From: Desulfobacula sp. | GTDB taxonomy: Bacteria; Desulfobacterota; Desulfobacteria; Desulfobacterales; Desulfobacteraceae | Assembly (NCBI GenBank): GCA_023144585.1 | Contig: JAGLFI010000008.1 | Span: 1 to 12,254 of the forward strand | Direction: 5' to 3' | DNA length: 12,254 nucleotides | In this document: piece after piece, positions 7,401 through 12,254 of the stretch | Numbering within the stretch: position 1 is the stretch's first letter | Layout of the letters: each line of letters opens with the position of its first letter | Made by a program: the position numbers and the translations under genes | The notes under the pieces: generated by a model | Told to the model about the DNA's origin: nothing | The model's database searches: none | What the model saw: the letters and a program-made list of their open reading frames with translations, nothing else

Positions 7401-8945
7401 TTACGATGCCTTTTTATTATTTTTTTTCATTATTGCCTGCACAGCCCTTGCAGCAGCAGAACTTGCCTGGGCAACGGATTCAGGAATATCCATGGGACTG
7501 TGGGCACACCCGCAAACAAAAATACCCTCCCTTGATGTATCAAGGGGATCGGCAGGCTGGGTTTTAAAGAATCCATAGGCATCCACATCAATGGATAGGG
7601 TATCTGCAATTTTCTGTGTACTTTTTACAGGCTCGCAGGCTGTGGCCAGCACGACCAGATCAAAGGTTTCCCTTTTCACTTTTTGTTCCAGGGTATCCTC
7701 ATAGATCAGAACAGGACTTTCATCTGTATTTTTTGTAATTTCCGCCACACGGGACCGCTTATAAGAAATATTTGAATTATTTCCCCCTCGGACCTTATAC
7801 ACTTCAAACCCTTTACCAACCGCCCTGATATCCATTCCAAAAATAACCGAATGGGTATCATTATCATGTTCATGGGCAATAATGGCTTCCTTGATGGAAT
7901 GCATGCAGCAATAGCCGTAACAAAAAGGATAAAATCTTAAATCCCTTGATCCCACACACTGGATAAAGGCAAGATTTTTAGCACTTGTAAACCCTTTGGC
8001 TTTTTCTTTTAAAGCTTCGAGGGGAGTGGCATTTTCAAGATGAGCTTCATATTTTTTGGCCCATTTGTCTTGATCCTTTTCCAGGTCATCATTGGCATTC
8101 AGGCTGCCAGCCTTATAGGCAGAGTAAAATTCAACACTATCCTGACCATGATTCTTTTCAAACCTGTCCAACGCTTTTTGAGATTTCTTTACTTTTTTCT
8201 CAAAAACCGCAATCTGGGCCGTCACCTTGCGATCGGACGGACGGTAAATATGGCCTTCCGTGGGCCCGGAAGCAGACAAAAATCGTTCAAATTCCATGGC
8301 AGTGATCACATTGTCCAACTGGGTATAACGATATTCCGGCAGTTTAGCCGGGTCAAAAACATCATATCCCGTGGCCACAATGACGGCACCCACTAAAAGC
8401 TCCAGAATAGATTCTTTCTGATCAAAATTAATGGCATCTGCTTCACATTTTTTCTGACAGATCCCGCATTTTTTCCCTGTAAGCACCCGACAATGATCCG
8501 GGTCTATGACATGGGTGGAGGGTATCCCCTGTGCAAACCAGGAATAGATGGCTTTGCGCTCTGCATGGCCTTCATTATAAAGATCTAAAACACTTGTGGG
8601 GCAAATTTCGGTACAGGCGCCGCAGCCCGTACATTTGTCTTCTTCCACAAATCTGGCTTTTCTTCTAATAATGGCCGTAAAATTCCCGGCTTCACCCTCT
8701 ATCTTTTCAAGCTCGCTGTAAGCCAGAAGTGTTATATTGGGATGTCGACCGACATCCAGCATCTTAGGCGAAAGTATTCAGATGGCACAGTCATTGGTGG
8801 GAAAGGTCTTGTCAAGCTGAGCCATTTTCCCACCAATGGAGGCAAGGCTCTCCACAAGGTGAACCCTAAATCCCATCTCCGCCAGATCCAGTGAGGACTG
8901 AATCCCGGCAATTCCTCCGCCAAGGACAAGTATATCATTTGTCAC
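7401..8945 (-). CDS. hdrA: HdrA-like flavoprotein, N-module, selenoprotein (Sec56) with a large charged insertion
   Basis: Read through the UGA at 8780-8778, this 514-residue protein begins [13 protein letters not shown], an FAD-binding turn at 9-14. It continues to [25 protein letters not shown], where HdrA proteins have Cys or Sec near the flavin. The inserted ferredoxin domain has C105/108/111/115 and C152/160/163/167. A further cysteine group is QCVGSRD (C330) and CYGYCC (342-347). Residues about 241-322 form a lysine/glutamate-rich insertion absent from the fused paralogue. It lacks the HdrA N-terminal domain and the C-terminal ferredoxins, both supplied by the next gene. The start is GTG 8945-8943, set by a strong AGGAGG 8 nt upstream; no ATG precedes the flavin motif. 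In the family this flavin is the site of electron bifurcation. Without readthrough it would be miscalled from 8762 and lose its FAD motif. Confidence 0.9.
8740..8780 (-). promoter_or_regulatory. SECIS-like hairpin of the hdrA N-module gene
   Basis: After UGA 8780-8778, a perfect 7-bp stem, GGAUGUC (8757-8751) with GACAUCC (8746-8740), closes a GGUC tetraloop. The loop starts 27 nt after the UGA, further than in the other four elements but within the range generally accepted for bacterial SECIS. The loop resembles GGUCU of fdhA. These codons encode the conserved VGRHPN stretch, yet the fused paralogue encodes similar residues without this stem. Confidence 0.75.
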
Positions 8946-8953
8946 AATCTCTA

Positions 8954-8959
8954 CCTCCT
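8954..8959 (-). promoter_or_regulatory. Ribosome binding site deciding the GTG start of hdrA-N
   Basis: AGGAGG at 8959-8954, the strongest Shine-Dalgarno in the row, lies 8 nt before GTG 8945. It fixes the start upstream of the UGA and places the FAD-binding glycine motif at residue 9, as expected. Confidence 0.8.
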
Positions 8960-8985
8960 GTTACCGCTGTCTATTATATAAACCA

Positions 8986-9405
8986 TCAGGCCACCTTTTT
9001 GATATTGGCAGGACCCAGGGCTTTTATATCTTCTGTAAATTCATTTGCAACCCAGGCAAACTTTGTCCCTTCAGCAGAAGAGATCCATTCCAACCTGATT
9101 CTCTTTGGATCAATTCCCAGAAGGTTTAAAAATTCACCGGTCATTTGAAACATTTTTTCAGCTTTTACATTACCATCCAGGTAATGACATTCACCCATAT
9201 GTCAGCCAGAGACTAAGATTCCGTCCGCCCCCTTTTCAAAGGCTTTCAAAATATAATTGGGATTAATCCCCCCCGAGCACATGACCCTGATAATTCTCAT
9301 ATTGGGCGGATACTGGAACCGGCTGACACCTGCAAGATCTGCTGCTGCATAGGAACACCAGTTGCAGGCAAATGTTAAAATCTGTGGATTAAACTCCTTT
9401 GACAT
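8986..9405 (-). CDS. mvhD: MvhD-like electron-transfer protein, selenoprotein (Sec68)
   Basis: Translated through UGA 9204-9202, the product is a 139-residue MvhD/FlpD-family protein. It shows [18 protein letters not shown] (C14, C17), VMCSG, and [16 protein letters not shown] with Sec68 and C73. These cysteine positions are presumed to hold the [2Fe-2S] cluster of MvhD, which relays electrons to HdrA. ATG 9405 is chosen over the in-frame TTG at 9411 because AAGGA (9416-9412) lies 6 nt before the ATG but directly abuts the TTG. It starts 12 bp after the fused HdrA stop and ends 40 bp before HdrA-N, so it is probably the partner of the fused HdrA. Its own stop is a UGA (8988-8986) at the family's normal C-terminus, so UGA serves both meanings in this gene. 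It is the single-Sec paralogue of the protein at 5250-5687. Confidence 0.92.
9168..9204 (-). promoter_or_regulatory. SECIS-like hairpin of the single-Sec mvhD
   Basis: UGA is at 9204-9202. CAUUACC (9186-9180) pairs perfectly with GGUAAUG (9174-9168) around the loop UGGAU. The loop starts 22 nt after the UGA, with G in positions two and three. The element is at the same place as the hairpin after UGA 69 of the paralogue, with a compensatory change in the outer pair. Confidence 0.78.
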
Positions 9406-9411
9406 CTCCAA

Positions 9412-9417
9412 TCCTTT
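9412..9417 (-). promoter_or_regulatory. Ribosome binding site deciding the start of the single-Sec mvhD
   Basis: AAAGGA at 9417-9412, next to the stop codon of the fused HdrA, is 6 nt from ATG 9405. It leaves no spacing for the alternative TTG at 9411, so the shorter start is favoured. Confidence 0.65.
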
Positions 9418-12254
9418 CTATTGATCCAGTGCTGTCTCAACCATGGCCAGCACCTCATTATCATAATGAAAAACACCTGCAGCTCCTGTGGGACAGGCTG
9501 CTGCACAGGCTGCACACCCTTTGCAAAGGGCCTGCTGCACTTTGGCAATTTTTACCCCGTTTTCAAGCTCAGCCACCAGTATGGCCCCGAATGCACACGC
9601 TTCTTCACAGGCACCACAGCCCCGGCATAAGGCTTCATTCACTTCGGATACCACACCGTCGACGGTGACGCTTTCTTTGGACAATACAACAATTGCCCTT
9701 GATGCTGCCGCTTTTGCCTGGGAAATACATTCTTCCACAGGCTTGGGATAATGGGCCGTCCCGGCAAGGAAAAGACCGTCCGTGGCAAAATCCACCGGAC
9801 GAAGTTTTGCATGGGCTTCCATGAAAAAATTATCATCATTCAAGGTCAGCTTGAACATCTGTGCAAGAACGGTATTATCTTCTGCAATAATGGAAGAGGC
9901 AAGCACGACAAAATCTACAGATATAGCAACATCCATGCCCAAAATTCGATCTTTTACCTGGACTATCAATGTGTCTCCATCATCTTTTACCAGAGGTTTT
10001 TCTTCAGGATCAAACCGGATAAAAATGATACCCGCATCCCTTGCCTGTTTGTATAACATTTCCCGTTGCCCATAGGTTCTGATATCTCTGTAAAGAATAT
10101 ACACATTCATGTCAGGATTCATTTGTTTGAACATTAATGCAGACTTTATGGAATGGGTACAGCATACTTTCGAACAATATGGCCGGGAGGGTTCCCTTGA
10201 TCCCACGCACTGGATAAAGACGGCACTATTGCTTCTTTTGATCAGGTACTTGTCCTCTCTGAGTATCGGATCAAGATCAAGATGGGTCATCACCCGTTTA
10301 TCCTGACCGTATAAATATTCATCCGGCGTACTTGCCTTTGCTCCGGTGGCAATAATGACCGCACCATGCTCAAGGATTGTTTCATTGCTGCTATTACCGA
10401 TAGTTGTCTTAAAATTCCCTATCAATCCTGTGGTTGATCTGATTTGAAACCCTGTAAAAACTTCTATCAAATCATGGTTTTCAACTTTTTCAATCATTTT
10501 TTTGACATTGTCTGCAATGGGCTCACCCTTCCAGGTATTATTCAGGTTCAGGGCATGACCCCCCAGCATGTCAGTTTTTTCAACCAGATAGGTATAAAAC
10601 CCTTGATCTGCAAGCCCCATAGCGGCTGAGAGACCTGCCACGCCACCCCCTATGACAAGACCTTTCTGGGTAACCCCTACGGTGGGTTGTGTCAGCGGTT
10701 TCATTAAAGAGGCTTTGGCAACGGCAATCCGAACCAGGTCCTTGGATTTTGCTGTGGCAAGCTCGGGTTCTTTTGAGTGAACCCAGGAGCACTGGTTCCT
10801 GATATTAGCCATTTCAACGAGATACTTATTGAGACTAGAATCTCTCAATGTTTCCTGAAAAAGTGCTTCATGTGTCCTTGGTGTGCAAGCGGCAATGACG
10901 ATCCGGTTCAGGTTGTTCTCTTCAATGACCTTCTTCATCTTGTCCTGTGTATCCTGGGAACAGGTAAACATGTTTTCTTCAACATAGGATACATTGGGTA
11001 ATGTTCTTGCATATTTCGCCACTGACGGGACATCAACGATTCCACCGATATTTGTTCCGCAATTACAGACAAATACGCCGACACTGGGTGTCTCGTTTAT
11101 AATATCCTTTTCTTTGGGATATTCCTTCAAGCTTGTGAGCGTGCCCCTAGCCTTTGAAAGCATGGCCCCTGCATCACAGGCAGCAGCACTGGCCTCCATA
11201 ACCGACATGGGAATATCCTTGGGTTCCTGGAGTGCACCGCACACATAAAACCCCTCTCTTGAAGTGCTGACCGGTGAAAAACTGGACGTTTCAATAAAAT
11301 TATTGAAATTGAGTTCGATTCCAAATTCTCTGACCTGCGCTGCCAGAGCCTTTGGGGTTTCCATTCCAACGGACAAAACTACCATATCAAATGTTTCAAC
11401 ACGATTTTGCCCCTCTTCTGTCACATAGGTACAGATAAGCTTTTTGTCCTCATTTTCCGTAATGGTATGAATCCTGGACCGGATAAACCGAACACCTTCA
11501 TCTTTTGCGCGGTCATAATATTTCTCAAAATCTTTTCCATAGGTCCTCATATCCATTAAAAATATAGAAGCTTCAAACTCACCGGATATATGATCCTTGG
11601 CCATCATGGCTTCCTTGACCGCATACATGCAGCAGACAGAAGAACAATACTGATGCTCGCATTTATTCTGATCCCTTGACCCCACACATTGAAGCCAGGC
11701 AACTTTTTTGGGTTCTGCCTTGTCCGGGTAACATTCAATATGACCGGAGGTCGGACCGCCTGCAGATAAAATTCTTTCAAACTCCATACTGGTCACTACA
11801 TTAGGAAATTTTGAATACTGAAGATTATCAAGATTTGAAGGATCAAAGGGTTTGAACCCGGCTGCCATGATGACAGACCCCACATTCAGGGTGATGATTT
11901 CTTCTTTGTCATCATAGTTGATGGCGCCCGCAGGACAAACCTTTGCACAGATTCCGCATTTATCTTTAAGCAGTTTTAAGCATCTTGACGGATCAATGAC
12001 ATATTTTAACGGCACAGACTGGGGATACGGCACATAAATGGCTTTTTTTTTATCAAGCCCTTCATTAAACTCATCCGGCGTTTTCCCGAGGCATTTTTTA
12101 GTACATTCTCCACAGGCAATGCATTTATCCATATCCACATACCGGGGAGCCTTTTTAATTAATACGGTAAAGTCACCCGCCTCACCGTCAATCTGTTGAA
12201 CTGTGGAAAGGGTGTGAAGTTGAATATTTAAGTGCCGGCCGACCTCGACCAGTT
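9418..12254 (-). CDS. hdrA: Fused double-module HdrA-like flavoprotein (5' end beyond the window)
   Basis: The frame is open to the right edge, giving 944 visible residues; the first GTG (12138) is internal, since recognisable HdrA sequence (VEVGRH...) precedes it. Visible residues about 40-110 carry the inserted ferredoxin domain (C44/47/50/54 and C91/99/102/106), then QCVGSRD, CSSVCC and the end of a first flavin module near 370. A second HdrA begins at about 390: VGVFVCNCGTNIGG, ACTPRTHEALF, IRNQCSWVH, GGGVAG near 535, CSKVCC, and two C-terminal [4Fe-4S] motifs (about 876-886 and 910-920). This equals HdrA-N plus HdrA-C joined by a short charged linker. The first module's flavin loop and its Cys/Sec position are off-window. 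It is followed after 12 bp by mvhD. It is presumably a cytoplasmic electron-bifurcating or electron-relay subunit; the redox partners are not shown by the sequence. Confidence 0.9.
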   Translation of the reverse strand, partial: LVEVGRHLNIQLHTLSTVQQIDGEAGDFTVLIKKAPRYVDMDKCIACGECTKKCLGKTPDEFNEGLDKKKAIYVPYPQSVPLKYVIDPSRCLKLLKDKCGICAKVCPAGAINYDDKEEIITLNVGSVIMAAGFKPFDPSNLDNLQYSKFPNVVTSMEFERILSAGGPTSGHIECYPDKAEPKKVAWLQCVGSRDQNKCEHQYCSSVCCMYAVKEAMMAKDHISGEFEASIFLMDMRTYGKDFEKYYDRAKDEGVRFIRSRIHTITENEDKKLICTYVTEEGQNRVETFDMVVLSVGMETPKALAAQVREFGIELNFNNFIETSSFSPVSTSREGFYVCGALQEPKDIPMSVMEASAAACDAGAMLSKARGTLTSLKEYPKEKDIINETPSVGVFVCNCGTNIGGIVDVPSVAKYARTLPNVSYVEENMFTCSQDTQDKMKKVIEENNLNRIVIAACTPRTHEALFQETLRDSSLNKYLVEMANIRNQCSWVHSKEPELATAKSKDLVRIAVAKASLMKPLTQPTVGVTQKGLVIGGGVAGLSAAMGLADQGFYTYLVEKTDMLGGHALNLNNTWKGEPIADNVKKMIEKVENHDLIEVFTGFQIRSTTGLIGNFKTTIGNSSNETILEHGAVIIATGAKASTPDEYLYGQDKRVMTHLDLDPILREDKYLIKRSNSAVFIQCVGSREPSRPYCSKVCCTHSIKSALMFKQMNPDMNVYILYRDIRTYGQREMLYKQARDAGIIFIRFDPEEKPLVKDDGDTLIVQVKDRILGMDVAISVDFVVLASSIIAEDNTVLAQMFKLTLNDDNFFMEAHAKLRPVDFATDGLFLAGTAHYPKPVEECISQAKAAASRAIVVLSKESVTVDGVVSEVNEALCRGCGACEEACAFGAILVAELENGVKIAKVQQALCKGCAACAAACPTGAAGVFHYDNEVLAMVETALDQ

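Noticed and set aside
7383..7403. Possible frameshift splitting one fused HdrA gene into hdrA-N and hdrA-C
   Set aside because: HdrA-N ends with a TAA after a natural C-terminal tail, and HdrA-C has its own ATG and Shine-Dalgarno 15 bp on. The 15-bp gap looks like a normal operon junction, not a sequencing or frameshift break.
8986..8988. The terminal UGA of the single-Sec mvhD, and likewise the UGA ending hdrA-C at 5714-5712, read as selenocysteine
   Set aside because: Both lie at the normal C-terminus of their families, readthrough would meet another stop after one to four codons, and no SECIS-like stem follows. They are ordinary stops.
1..12254. CRISPR arrays, tRNA/rRNA genes, insertion sequences or phage genes
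   Set aside because: No regularly spaced repeats, RNA gene signatures, transposase-like frames or terminal inverted repeats were seen. The window is densely coded by metabolic genes.

Overview
The window looks like chromosomal DNA from an anaerobic, selenocysteine-using sulfate reducer or syntroph of the Desulfobacterales type (for example Desulfobacterium or Desulfobacula relatives). This is inferred from AT-rich DNA with HdrA/MvhD/formate-dehydrogenase genes that contain in-frame UGA codons. No taxonomic marker is present, so the assignment is tentative.

Layout. Positions 1-51 hold the first 17 codons of a glyceraldehyde-3-phosphate dehydrogenase gene on the minus strand. A 237-bp divergent intergenic region follows, then a plus-strand HDOD-GAF-GGDEF diguanylate cyclase (289-2289) that ends at a hairpin terminator. 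Everything from 12254 down to 2340 is one closely spaced minus-strand gene row. In transcription order it reads: a fused double HdrA (partial, enters from the right edge), a selenoprotein MvhD, a selenoprotein HdrA N-module, an HdrA C-module, a second MvhD with two selenocysteines, an FdhB-like iron-sulfur protein, and a selenoprotein formate dehydrogenase FdhA. Gaps between these genes are 12 to 41 bp.

Reading the UGAs. Four of these genes are each split by UGA codons, five in total. Each UGA sits where the family has Cys or Sec, and each is followed at 18-27 nt by a hairpin whose loop has G in its first or second position, as bacterial SECIS elements do. I therefore annotate full-length selenoproteins rather than fragments: FdhA U136, MvhD U68, HdrA U56, and MvhD U18 plus U69.

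How the genes may work together. FdhA oxidises formate to CO2. Electrons would pass through FdhB and MvhD to the flavin of HdrA, which in this family splits or merges electron pairs between a low-potential ferredoxin and a high-potential acceptor. The row contains two parallel versions of the same module, [HdrA-N + HdrA-C]-MvhD. One has the two HdrA halves fused in a single gene; the other has them as two genes and is joined to FdhB-FdhA. No HdrB, HdrC or hydrogenase is visible, so the electron acceptor is unknown or encoded outside the window. The fused double HdrA and the two-selenocysteine MvhD are the most unusual parts.
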